In this document: in pieces, positions 34,950 to 44,600 of the stretch
Layout of the letters: each line of letters opens with the position of its first letter
Position numbering within the stretch: the first letter of the stretch is position 1
NCBI GenBank assembly: GCA_965212005.1
Contig: OZ243038.1
Coordinates: 1,364,001 to 1,428,000 of the forward strand
Length of the DNA: 64,000 bases
Direction: 5' to 3'
Source: G965212005 sp965212005
GTDB taxonomy: Bacteria > Pseudomonadota > Gammaproteobacteria > Porifericomitales > Porifericomitaceae
Translations under genes and position numbers: made by a program
The notes under the pieces: generated by a model
Seen by the model: the letters and a program-made list of their open reading frames with translations, nothing else
What the model was told of the DNA's origin: nothing
Databases searched by the model: none

Positions 34950-35408
34950 GAACGGTGGGCGAAAACGCACATTAATAGTTAAAAATTATTTGAGTCTCCC
35001 CCAAACATCATTTTGCCTTTTTTGCAGACTCTTTCTGGTCCATTTTATTTTTTTACTTAGTTCTTTTTTCGTAAAATTATCAAACTAAATGAATTTCAAG
35101 TCAAACTACTATTGAAGACAACAGAGGTCTCGGAATTAAGTCTAGTTTTTAAATCGAGAAGTGGATTTGGAAATGGTTGCTCAGCTTTTTAACTAGACCA
35201 AAATCTAGTATGGGTGAGTTGGTTTTTTCGGGGGAGCTTGTTGGATCAGACTTTGAGGGAGCTTGCTAATTTATTCAATCCATTTATTACAAAGTCTTTT
35301 GTTGAGTTTCTATTTCTATATATCTAGTTTACTCTAAAGATAAAATATCTTATTATTTATTTACAAGGACAAACACACGGGCATGACCTGATTGAAAGCG
35401 AGTTACTT
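34950..35408. other. AT-rich gene-free stretch
   Basis: No open frame with recognisable features on either strand. Base composition drops sharply from the GC-rich flanks, with runs of T and A, which indicates foreign or decaying DNA. It probably holds the promoter of the small monooxygenase-like gene at its right end. Confidence 0.5.
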
Positions 35409-35723
35409 ATGGCTGAAATCACCGAAATTTTTATCTTGAAAATGAAAGACCCTAAACGGGCAGACGCGATCAGGGAGCGAGCTCGCGAAGATTTCACATC
35501 GCTTGAGGGTGTTACATCGTGGAAAACCTATGTTACGACGGACTCCAATCGCCCAACGCTCTTTGCCGAAATTTTCACATTTCCACATCACGACACAGCA
35601 AAGCGCATAACGCCACAATTTGCCGAGCGCGAACTAACTAAATCATTTTTAGCCGAAATCGATGAAGTCATCGTCGGCCAATACTTCACAGAACACAAAC
35701 CAAAACTAGACGAAAACAAATAA
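35409..35723 (+). CDS. Small ABM/quinol monooxygenase-like (dimeric alpha-beta barrel) protein
   Basis: A 104-aa protein starting MAEITEIFILKMKDPKRADAI with a central SLEGVTSWKTYVTTDSNRPT and C-terminal VIVGQYFTEHKP. The pattern of two beta-alpha-beta units around an 'e.v..w..y...d....f.e....' core suits the ferredoxin-like ABM fold (antibiotic biosynthesis monooxygenase family). No catalytic residues can be named from sequence alone. It is complete and lies in AT-rich DNA among gene remnants, so it was probably acquired horizontally. The assignment by fold is tentative. Confidence 0.6.
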   Translation: MAEITEIFILKMKDPKRADAIRERAREDFTSLEGVTSWKTYVTTDSNRPTLFAEIFTFPHHDTAKRITPQFAERELTKSFLAEIDEVIVGQYFTEHKPKLDENK

Positions 35724-35802
35724 GTGATATTGACGGCCAGACTTTGAGCGAGCGCGGATTAAAAATTTATTTTAAAGATTCCATGTAATAGAGTTCGCAC
35801 TT

Positions 35803-35955
35803 ATGGCCAGCAGCGAAATTGATGATTTTATAAAATGGACAAAAAAATTCCAAAATAGCGCGCCCATCTATCGCGAACTATCTGATGGTACATGGAAAAT
35901 AAAATCATCGGGATTGCGAAGAATAGAAAATTCCAATGAAAGCACCTCACCTTGA
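35803..35955 (+). pseudogene. N-terminal fragment of an FRG-domain protein
   Basis: 50 codons: MASSEIDDFIKWTKKFQNSA, PIYRELSDGTWKIKSSGLRR, IENSNESTSP. The stretch IYRELSDGTWKIKSSGLRRI resembles the start of FRG domains (usually 'FRGqsd..W.l.Ps..R'), found in phage-defence and toxin-like proteins. It stops where repeat copy B begins, so the rest of the gene has been lost. It could still be expressed as a stub, but is most likely a relic. Confidence 0.6.
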
Positions 35956-35990
35956 CCTTTCCCCTGTTGGGTAGCCATTCAAAGAGAGAC
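35946..35990 (+). repeat. Breakpoint repeat, copy B
   Basis: Inverted partner of copy A at 34498-34542. It joins the truncated FRG-domain gene on its left to an IS3-type transposase remnant on its right, 13 nt further on. Confidence 0.6.
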
Positions 35991-36002
35991 AAAAACATCC
36001 TA

Positions 36003-36086
36003 TCATGCAGCCTGTGCCTCGAACACGGTCGGTGCCCGATAGCCCAATGAGCTGTGTGGTCGTACATTGTTGTAGTGGTTTCGCCA
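36003..36086 (-). pseudogene. IS3-family transposase C-terminal remnant
   Basis: 27 codons, WRNHYNNVRPHSSLGYRAPT, then VFEAQAA and a stop. This is the hallmark end of IS3/IS911-type OrfB (rve) transposases. A TAA stop lies two codons upstream of this segment and the rest of the element is absent. Confidence 0.8.
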
Positions 36087-36162
36087 GAATTAACAATGCC
36101 ATTTACACAAACTTTTTTACAGTCTCATCGAACGCTGCCTACAAATCTATTTCTTAATGTTT

Positions 36163-36563
36163 TTATCTCTTATTAATAAACTGTGACATCATTGCTGTTA
36201 TACCTAACAGACCTAGTCCAATCCCAACAGCCCCCTGACCGTTTATCGCCAGATAAGAAGCAGATAGTATTCCAATCACCCCAAAAGAAATGCAAAGCCT
36301 TGTCCAAGTTTAGCCTCACTCGAACGGTTACTCTCCATTTTATTTTGTATATCTATTGCCTGTTCATTTCGTTTTTCTGCCATAACAATAATGCGGTCAG
36401 CAGCGTTTGGAACGGCTGTATTGTATTGGATTAGATCTGCCGGAGCAGGTAGTGGACCGCTACGCTCTTCTCGTACAATTACTTGATGTTTTTGTGTGGT
36501 TTCAGGTGTCGGTGGCGCCTGTCTTGACAGTAATGGCTTTTTTGTATTCTTCGGTTTCTTCAT
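36163..36563 (-). pseudogene. DUF2335 membrane protein, frameshifted
   Basis: Starting at MKKPKNTKKP, the first frame encodes VREERSGPLPAPADLIQYNT, VPNAADRIIVMAEKRNEQAI and GQGFAFLLG before a stop at 36276. The next frame continues the family pattern without pause: FGVIGILSASYLAINGQGAV, GIGLGLLGITAMMSQFINKR, stop at 36163. DUF2335 proteins have exactly this SGPLPxP motif followed by two C-terminal membrane spans. A single missing base near 36283, in a T-rich run, splits it. It could be a sequencing error, but the surroundings are full of decayed genes. Its start overlaps the upstream 64-aa ORF. Confidence 0.7.
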
Positions 36564-36696
36564 AGTCGCGCATGGCAGATCGTAGTGCGTCACCTACACC
36601 TTGCCAAACCTCCCTTTCCATTTCCTCAGCGCTTGGAACAGGTGCGGGCTCCCTGAGGCGAAATAAAGAAAGCATGCCTTTTGAAAAGTTATTCAT
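36502..36696 (-). CDS. 64-aa hypothetical protein paired with the DUF2335 gene
   Basis: A short charged protein, MNNFSKGMLSLFRLREPAPV, then EMEREVWQGVGDALRSAMRD and a Lys/Thr-rich end. I recognise no named domain. It precedes and overlaps the DUF2335 frame by 62 nt, which suggests that both were once one two-gene unit, probably of mobile-element origin. Upstream DNA (36697-36800) is AT-rich and gene-free. Confidence 0.5.
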   Translation of the reverse strand: MNNFSKGMLSLFRLREPAPVPSAEEMEREVWQGVGDALRSAMRDYEETEEYKKAITVKTGATDT

Positions 36697-36800
36697 TGAG
36701 GAATTATATACAATAGTCCTTAAAATTATAATAAGTAAGCTGGTTATTTTTTTGGCAAACTAAGCTGTACCCAATTTAGGCAATAAAATCACGCACATAA

Positions 36801-36822
36801 GGGTAGCCAGGGGGAAGGTCAA
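36801..36822 (-). repeat. Diverged breakpoint repeat, copy C
   Basis: The minus strand reads TTGACCTTCCCCCTGGCTAC, similar to the left half of copies A and B (TTGACTTTCCCCCTG). As with those copies, it coincides with a gene truncation, here the XRE regulator. The similarity is short, so its membership is uncertain. Confidence 0.35.
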
Positions 36823-36932
36823 CCGAGCCGCCGTTCGCCGCGCTCGTATTTTGAGACGTAAGACTGCGGCCTTCCTAATTTGTCAGCCAATTCCGTCTGA
36901 GTCAGCCCAGCCGATTCCCTAGCCGCTGTCAT
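36819..36932 (-). pseudogene. XRE-type helix-turn-helix regulator fragment
   Basis: From ATG 36932 the frame encodes MTAARESAGLTQTELADKLG, RPQSYVSKYERGERRLG and a stop. That is a complete HTH_3 core, with in-frame codons upstream (QYGKFLKL) that also fit the family but with no start before a TAA at 36980. The usual C-terminal helices (ldvvefl...) are missing, cut at repeat copy C. At 37 aa it is probably a relic. Confidence 0.65.
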
Positions 36933-37086
36933 CAGTTTTAGGAACTTGCCGTACTGGTCAGAGGGGCGGGCGCGGATTTACGGCTGGCACATCGGGGCGT
37001 GTCAGAGCCCCGGAAGAATACGGACATACGGACGACGCAGCCCCGGCCAAGCGGCACAATTTTTGACAGCGCCGTCGGAAGGAGGA

Positions 37087-37674
37087 TTACCTGGACTGCT
37101 CCAGCATGTAATCCACAGAATCGTGAATCTGCTCGTCCGTCAAGCCGGGATTACCTCCGCGCGGAGGCATCATCATGGTGCTGCCTTGAAAGCCGTTGAT
37201 CACGCTGCCATACAGCACTTCCGTTCCCTTTTCGATGCGCGAGGCCCAGGCCTCCTTGTCTCCAAGCTGCGGGATACCGGGGATCCCGGTTCCGTGGCAG
37301 GAGATACAAAGTCCATTGTAGACGGATTCGCCCGGGTGGCTCCCGGCATCGCCTGCGTCACCCTCGGCCTGGGCGGCAGCATCACCCGCGACCAGCAGCG
37401 CCGGCTGCGGATCGGGAGCGGCATCGCCGCCGAAGCCCGCACTGGACGGGGCCGTATCCTGTGCATGGGCCTCCCCCACGTTGTCCTCGCCGGCCACGGC
37501 CACCTTGCCAATCAACGCGGTACGCTCGGCTACCGCCGCCTCGCTGAGCGGAATGTGACTCACCTGCCCCCCTATTTCCAAAGCCAGCAGGAAGAAGACA
37601 ACCATCATGGCAGCCAGTAAGGCAACCACTACGGTAAAATTCCTGAAAAAAACGTGGTCCTGCTCCAAACTCAT
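37087..37674 (-). CDS. Membrane-anchored cytochrome c5-like monoheme cytochrome
   Basis: A 195-aa protein with an N-terminal membrane anchor (about 12-33, FTVVVALLAAMMVVFFLLAL), an Ala/Asp/Gly-rich linker (about 60-115) and a C-terminal cytochrome c domain. The heme site is CISCH in VYNGLCISCHGTGIPGIPQL, and the axial Met lies in MMMPPRGGNPGLTDEQIHDS. The fold ending DSVDYMLEQSR is typical of cytochrome c5/c555-type electron carriers. The first six codons (MSLEQD) and upstream region are part of the tandem 239-bp repeat, so its promoter is likely present in several copies. It may feed the cbb3 oxidase (inference). Confidence 0.9.
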   Translation of the reverse strand: MSLEQDHVFFRNFTVVVALLAAMMVVFFLLALEIGGQVSHIPLSEAAVAERTALIGKVAVAGEDNVGEAHAQDTAPSSAGFGGDAAPDPQPALLVAGDAAAQAEGDAGDAGSHPGESVYNGLCISCHGTGIPGIPQLGDKEAWASRIEKGTEVLYGSVINGFQGSTMMMPPRGGNPGLTDEQIHDSVDYMLEQSR

Positions 37675-38576
37675 CCTGCTGTCCTCACTGCCTGTCTGTA
37701 TCCCGACTTGTCATTCGGGATCGAATTTGCCTCGCTGGCGAGGATATACAAGTATATGACACGGCATCGCCTCAGACAAAGGCCAACTGGCTATTGCCAG
37801 GGAAACGGACGCAACGCCACTACCATGCGACAGGGAACACAGGCCGGCGTGGCGGCGGAAGGGCGGGCTTCCGGGCAGAGGGGAAGCGCGAGGCGGTCCT
37901 GCTCCAAACTCATCCTGCTGTCCTCACTACCTGTCTGTGCCCCGACTTGTCATTCGGGATCGAATTTGCCCCGCTGACGAGGCTCTACAAGTATATGACA
38001 CGGCATCGCCTCAGAAAAAGGCCAACTGGCTATTGCCAGGGAAACGGACGCAACGCCACTACCATGCGACAGGGAACACAGGCCGGCGTGGCGGCGGAAG
38101 GGCGGGCTTCCGGGCAGAGGGGAAGCGCGAGGCGGTCCTGCTCCAAACTCATCCTGCTGTCCTCACTACCTGTCTGTACCCCGACTTGTCATTCGGGATC
38201 GAATTTGCCCCGCTGGCGAGGATATACAAGTATATGACACAGCATCGCCTCAGAAAAAGGCCAACTGGCTATTGCCAGGGAAACGGACGCAACGCCACTA
38301 CCATGCGACAGGGAACACAGGCCGGCGTGGCGACGGAAGGGCGGGCTTCCGGGCAGAGGGGAAGCGCGAGGCGGTCCTGTTCCAAACTCATCCTACTGTC
38401 CTCACTGCCTGTCTGTGCCCCGACTTGTCATTCGGGATCGAATTTGCCCCGCTGACGAGGCTCTACAAGTATATGACACACGCAACGCCACTACCATGCG
38501 ACAGGGAACACAGGCCAGCGGGGCGGCGGAAAGGCGGGCTTCCGGGCAGAGGAGAAGCGCGAGGCGGTCCTGTTCC
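37656..38576. repeat. 239-bp tandem repeat array containing the cytochrome c 5' region
   Basis: Three full units (37656-37894, 37895-38133, 38134-38372) are nearly identical. A fourth (38373-38565) has a clean 46-bp internal deletion, and a short fifth start diverges after about 38576. Each unit, read on the minus strand, contains ATGAGTTTGGAGCAGGAC, the start of the adjacent cytochrome gene. In units 2-4 this start leads into a 40-codon frame (MSLEQDRLALPLCPEARP...) that ends at TAG. A small dyad, CCCGACTTGTCATTCGGG, lies in each unit. The unit length and lack of short spacers rule out CRISPR. Confidence 0.9.
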
Positions 38577-38643
38577 CAGGACCGGTCCGTACTCCAGATT
38601 TCTTTAATGGGAAGCGCCGCTTGCTGGATGTGGTGGCGAGGGA

Positions 38644-41600
38644 TCAGAGTGAGCCTGGCTGTGCAATGGAGAATCCCAGTAGACGGCTACTGGTAAACTC
38701 CCGCCCGTTGAAAGTCCTACTGGCATCGGGAGCGAAATCATATCCCTCACCTTCCCCGAACAGCATTTGGAACTGTTCAGAGTTGCCATTATCGATTAGC
38801 CACACCTCCAGCGTTCGGCTCGCCCCAAACTCGGCATCCGGTGGCGTTGCGGGGAAAGTCAGCGTTCCACTAAGATCGTTGGAGATCTCTACGGTACCGT
38901 CTCCATCGAAATCGCCGCAAAGCCGGAAGTCGTCGCCATCAAGGACACTAGCACCGCTACTGCTACTGAGCGAATAGGGCACCATGATTGTTTCGTGCGC
39001 TCCACTCAACTGGAAATGCAGTCTCACGCTATTGAGCTGGATACCCAAAAAAGGATCGACGCAGTTTTGCATAGCAACAGCTGCACTTGCAGCAGCGGAT
39101 GCAACGGCGGGGTTGAGGAACGGGTGTGCTTCCACGCTCAGGCTATTGGAGGGCGTTAGCCCCGTAGGTTGCACTGCACTGTACAGGAAATCGATCTCTA
39201 CAATCTCGAGCGGGAATATGGCTCCTCTGGAGCTCCGTCCGCTGAAAGTGTAGCGTACATCTGTGTTCACCAGCCTGACGAGAATCCTCGTCATCAGATC
39301 CTCAGAGTTCTGATCCCGGGTGGATACGCTAATCGTTACATCTCCTGCCGTAACATCGCTTGGAATGTTGAAATTATGCTCTTGGTCGGTAGAGCCGAAA
39401 CCAGCCGTGCCAGTTGTAACTTCTCCCCACGCAGAAGGCACATCAACCCTAAGCACCGTATTACTACTAAACCCCCCGCCGCCGGGCAAAACCACTCTCA
39501 TCCTCAACGGAGGATGCGGTTGGTGGGAAACTTCCACCCGCATCCTGATCTGAGCCCCAGGCTCGTCCACCAACACTGCGCCGTCAGGGAAACTCAGGAC
39601 TACGTCCGGAATCGTGTGCTGCAGGCGCAACGACGCCTGCGATCCCACAGCATCCGGGTCCGCCGTGTATAACAGCGGCGTACCCTGCTCTATCAGCATG
39701 ATGTCCAAGTTCTCATACGCTCCCACCTGCGTCGAAACGTCGTTTATTTCTTCCTCGTCGTCGTGCAGGGCCTGAATCTGTACAGAGGCAGTACGCTCAC
39801 CTGCCATAATCATCAAAAGATAACAGTCACCATCAGCAGCAGCGCATCCCATCGTGGAGGCCGGCAAGATCGTTCCTTCAGAATCCCTCACCTCATAGTC
39901 CATATCGACCACTGGAGGCACACGTGGAGGATCGAGGTCCCCTGGCGCCAGACTACCCGCTGCTGTAAGCCTGCCCTCGATATTAAATTGGACCGTCGTA
40001 GCCTCCACTGCCGGCTCATCGAAAGTGACACTCAGCAACGCGGGGCTGCCTCCTTCAATGGCCGTGTCCATGCTCAAGGCAAGACTTGCATTTCGGGCGT
40101 TCGGATTAGCAGGAACTGATGTATCCATGATTTCAATCGCCTGCTCTCGCGGATTGCCGAGAGTGTACCCCGCCCCACTCTGTGGATTCGCCAGGGCGAT
40201 CCTCAGCGTCTCGGAGCGGCGCTCGCCAGCAACGCCATCAAAACTCTCATCGGCATCCGCCATCAGCGTCAGTTCCACCCCGCCTGGGCCCGTATCCGCT
40301 GGAATCATTACCGTCTCGAAATTCGACTCTGGCGTCAGCTCTGTGAGGGGGGCATCCGCTGTACCGTCGTCCCCGTCAAAGTCTCCCGTCAACCGGAAAT
40401 CCCCGTCAGCCACGTTGTCGCTGCCGAGCGTATAGCGAACGCTCAGGGCTTGCGGCCAGGGTGCCGGTACGACGCGGAAACGCACGGTCGTCTGCGACCC
40501 TTCATTCAAGCTATTGACATCCGCAGTGATCACGACCTGCGGTCGATCGTTGAGCGGAATGGTGACGCCGAAGGAGTCCGCACTGCTATCAACCGTATAG
40601 CGTGCAGTCGCACCGGGGTCCGTCAGCGTGAGGGTCAGGAGCTCAGCCAACTCGCCGGTCGTGTCGTCCGTAATACTCAACATGTAATCCTGCATCCGCA
40701 TCCCGGCGTCCACCCGGAAAACACCGGACCCGCTGCTGGAACCTGCCAATACAAAATCGTCGGCACTCACGCCGCCGATGGCATAAGTTACCTCCAGGCC
40801 CGTCGCAGGCGCCGGGCTGGTAAGCGCCAGGCGGACTCTCGCCATTGCTCCCTCTTCCAACTGGCTTACCGCCGTTTCCGTGTCCTGCTCAATGACGCGG
40901 ACGCTGATCTCCGGCATATCATCATCCCGCAGGATAACTGTAAGATCCGTGCTGCCATCCAGCAACCTATAGCCCGCGCCCGACTCCGGTGCCACCAGGC
41001 TTACCTGCAGCGTCTCATCATCCGTATTGTCGTCATCGCCGGCCCTGATCCCCAGCAACTGGGTCTGCGAAGTACTGCTAGCCGGGAAATCAAGCTCATA
41101 CTGCCCCTCGGCATTTGGCATTACCGTATTACCGTCAGCGTCGATTACGGAGAAGGCAGCAGTATCCGGCATGATGGCCACGAGGATATCGGCAATAGCG
41201 ACTTGAGAGGGGGGCAGCGTCACCGCAACACTAGCGAGATCATCGGCATCCCCCTCCCTGGCGATGGTATCGTTCGAGAATAGTCTCACTTGGGAGAGAG
41301 AGTCGTCCGAGACCATGATATCGGCAGCGTCCGACGTGCCCAGCGTATAGCCGGAGCCAGCGACCAACTCGAAGCGGAATGTCTCCGTGCCTTCACTGGT
41401 ATTGTCCGCCAGTGCGCTCAGGAGCACAGTCACACCCCCAGCCAGCGTGTTCATTGGGACCTGCACCCGGTCCGACACTGTTGCGGTGCCATCGGCCAGA
41501 TCGTAATCCGCCCTCGTCACGTTCGTGCCCGCAACGCGATAGCCCACATTCAAATCGTTCGGCCAGGGCGCCGGGGCCAGCGCCAAACGCAAGACGGCAG

Positions 41601-44600
41601 CGGAACCACCTTCCATCAAATTCACCGAGTCGGCCGTTACCCTCACCTCGGGCATGCCGTTAACCGGTATTTCGATGGACTGGAAGGAGGGGCTGTCCAA
41701 ATCGTAGCCAGTGTCATCGGACAAGGTAAAGAGCAACTGCTCGGCCAATTCCGCCGGCGCATCGGCAACGATGCTCAGTGTCAGCGTGACGCTTCCGGCG
41801 TTAGCCGGGATCACTACCATGCCCGTCAGTCCTGTTTCAGTCAGCCCCGTGCCCTCCAGCGTGTAGTCGGCCCCAGTGATGCCCGTGCCCGAGATGGTGT
41901 AGGGTACCGTCAGCTGCGAGTGCGGGGTGGCTGCCACGGTCAGCGTCAGCATCTCCATAGCGCCCTCCTGCACCGGGCCGGTGCCGGCGCGAGTCAGGCT
42001 CAGATCGGGCGCAACTGTACCTGCAGTACCTCCTGCAACCACGTCCCGGATGATGATTCCCGCCGCCGGACCTGCCACCGTATAGCCAGTGCCCATGGAC
42101 AGCATAAAGCTAAGCGTTTCCGTCCCCTCGTTCGCAGCGTCCGTCACCGCCATCAATGTCAGCGTCACTGTGCCTGATGCGGTAGAGGCTGGAATCGTCA
42201 CCCTGCCCGTCAGTCCTGTTGCAGCCAGCCCCGTGCCCTCCAGCGTGTAGTCAGCCGTAGTGATGCCCGTGCCCGACACTGCGTAATTCACGACCAACTC
42301 CTCCGTCCAGCCTGCCGGATCCAGCGCCAGTGTCAGCGTGGCGGAACCACCTTCATCAACCTTGGCCGGGGGAACGGCGGTCACTGCTACCGCCGGCATG
42401 CCGTTCTGCGCAATAGGAATCATTACGGAATCGGTGTCCATCGCCAACGTGTAGCCGGAGATCGGCGGATCTAAAGTGAAGGTCAAGCTCTCCTCCAGTT
42501 CTGCCGTCCCATCGTCAACGATGCTCAGCATCAGCATGACGCTGCCGCTGCCGGCCGGGACCACTACCGTGCCCGTCAGTCCTGTTGCAGCCAGCCCCGT
42601 GCCCTCCAACGTGTAGTCAGCCGTAGTGATGCCCGGGCCCGAGATGGTGTAGGGCACCGTCAGTTGCGGGTGAATGGCCAACGGCATGCCTGTAATCGAA
42701 GACACTACTGTCAGCGTCAGCGTATCGGCGGGCGCTCCTTCCATCAGCGCGCCACTGCCGCTGCGGACCAGGCGGAGTTGCGGCTGAGCATTGCGCAAAG
42801 TCACCGCGACTTCACTCTCTGCTCCCAATTTATAGCCGTCCCCACCCACCAGCCGCACAATCAACGCTTCCTCGTCGTTATCGTTGTCTGCAAGTGCACG
42901 GATGGTCAATGAAGTGCTGCGCATGCCCGCCGACACTCCCATCGCAAATCTGGAATCGCCATTAACGACATTGATTCCGCTTACCTCATAGTCGTCACCA
43001 GGCATTGGATTGCCAACGCTGCCGAGAATTTCCACGAACACCGGGATGCTGCCAGAAATTCCCTGGGGAGCATTCGAGAAGGTGGCGGTCACTACCACGT
43101 CTTCTGTTGTAACTCCCTCTGTGGCAATTGCCGGGTCCGGGGAAACAGACAGGCTCACCTCCCCAAACGAGGTGTCCCGAATAGCAAAGGTTCCGCTATC
43201 GAAAAATGGCGCGCGGCGCGCGCGCCGGACCAGGCTGTACCCTTCTTCTACAGGATCAGTCAATAGAAGCGTGAACACCTCTGGAGCATCTTGCTCGGTC
43301 ACGCCGTCCTCCGTTGCCATCAATCTCAGCACTGCACCTTGCGCCGGGGTCTGCGCCGGGATCGTCACCGTGCCCATATTGCCATCCTGGGTAACAGGCA
43401 AACCGCTCAGAACATAATCACTCGAGTCCGCCGCCCCCTCAATCTGGTAGGACACGGTCAGAGCTTCCGGCCAGGGCGCCGGATCAACCTGAAAAGTCAG
43501 GGTCGCCTCGGCACCCTCGTCGATCATAACAGGGGCATTCGGATCATCGGCAGGCGTGCGAACCTCTGGAATGCCATTGTGGGGCACCTGCACCTCCAGG
43601 GCAGAGGGATCACCCAAACTGTAGCTTGCGGAGGTCACCAGCTCAAAGCGCAGTGTTTCAGCCAGCTCCACATCAGAATCCAGATTGATGCGCAGCGCCA
43701 GCGTGACGCTGCCGGCGTTGGGCGGAATCTCCACCGTGCCCGTCAGGTCCACCTGGGCCAGCATCGCGCCATTACCGCCAGCCATTGCCACCGCCAACTC
43801 GTAGTCGCCCTCATCCACCCCGCTGATCTCGTAAGACACCGTGACCGCTGTACTGGACGGCTCCGACAGGATCAACCTGAGGAAGTCTGATTGCGCTTCT
43901 TCAAGCGTTTCCGTTGTCCCGGTTCTCGTATCGCCTTCCTCGCCGAAAGCCAGACTCAATGCCGGCACGCCCGTTGGCGGGGCGGTAATGGTCAATGCAA
44001 AAGTTTCCATATCCTGCAGCGTAGCGGCCATGGCGGTTACCGTTATTGTCACTGGGCCTGCCGCAGCCGTTGCATCCCCTGCATCAATGGTGATCAGACC
44101 GGTCGCCGAATTAATGCTGACCAAATCCGAACCGCCCACGCCGTAGGCAATCGGATCGCCATCCACATCTGTTGCTACCGCCTGCACCGTCCGGCTCGCG
44201 CCGGCCTGCACGTCAACGTCGTCGATAACGCTAATCACCGGGGGCGAATTAGCGCGGACCACCACCGGAAATTCCTCGCTGTCCGAGCCGCCAAAGCCAT
44301 CGCTCGCCGTTACTGTAACCGTGTGAGTGGCAGCCCCTGTATCCACAGGCGGCTCTATAACGACCGTCTCATCCAAAAGGCGGATATAAGCTGGCGGCGT
44401 ACCCGACAGTATCAACTCAATCGGGTTGCCGTCCGGATCCATTACCTCGATCGGCACATCCACCCTCCGACCCGCCAGCACCACCAATCCTCCAATCGGC
44501 GTGATGACCGGCGCAAGATTACTGAGCGGCGGCGCTGTGATAGTCAACTCAAACGAGCGCTCACTGAACGAACCCCCTACACCGCCCGTAGCCCTTACCG

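Noticed and set aside
37656..38576. CRISPR array
   Set aside because: Units are 239 bp long and directly abutting, with no short repeats, variable spacers or cas genes.
37654..38607. Overlapping plus-strand open frames across the 239-bp repeats
   Set aside because: They arise because the repeat has no stops in some frames; the peptides are repetitive and lack any protein-like feature or ribosome-binding site.
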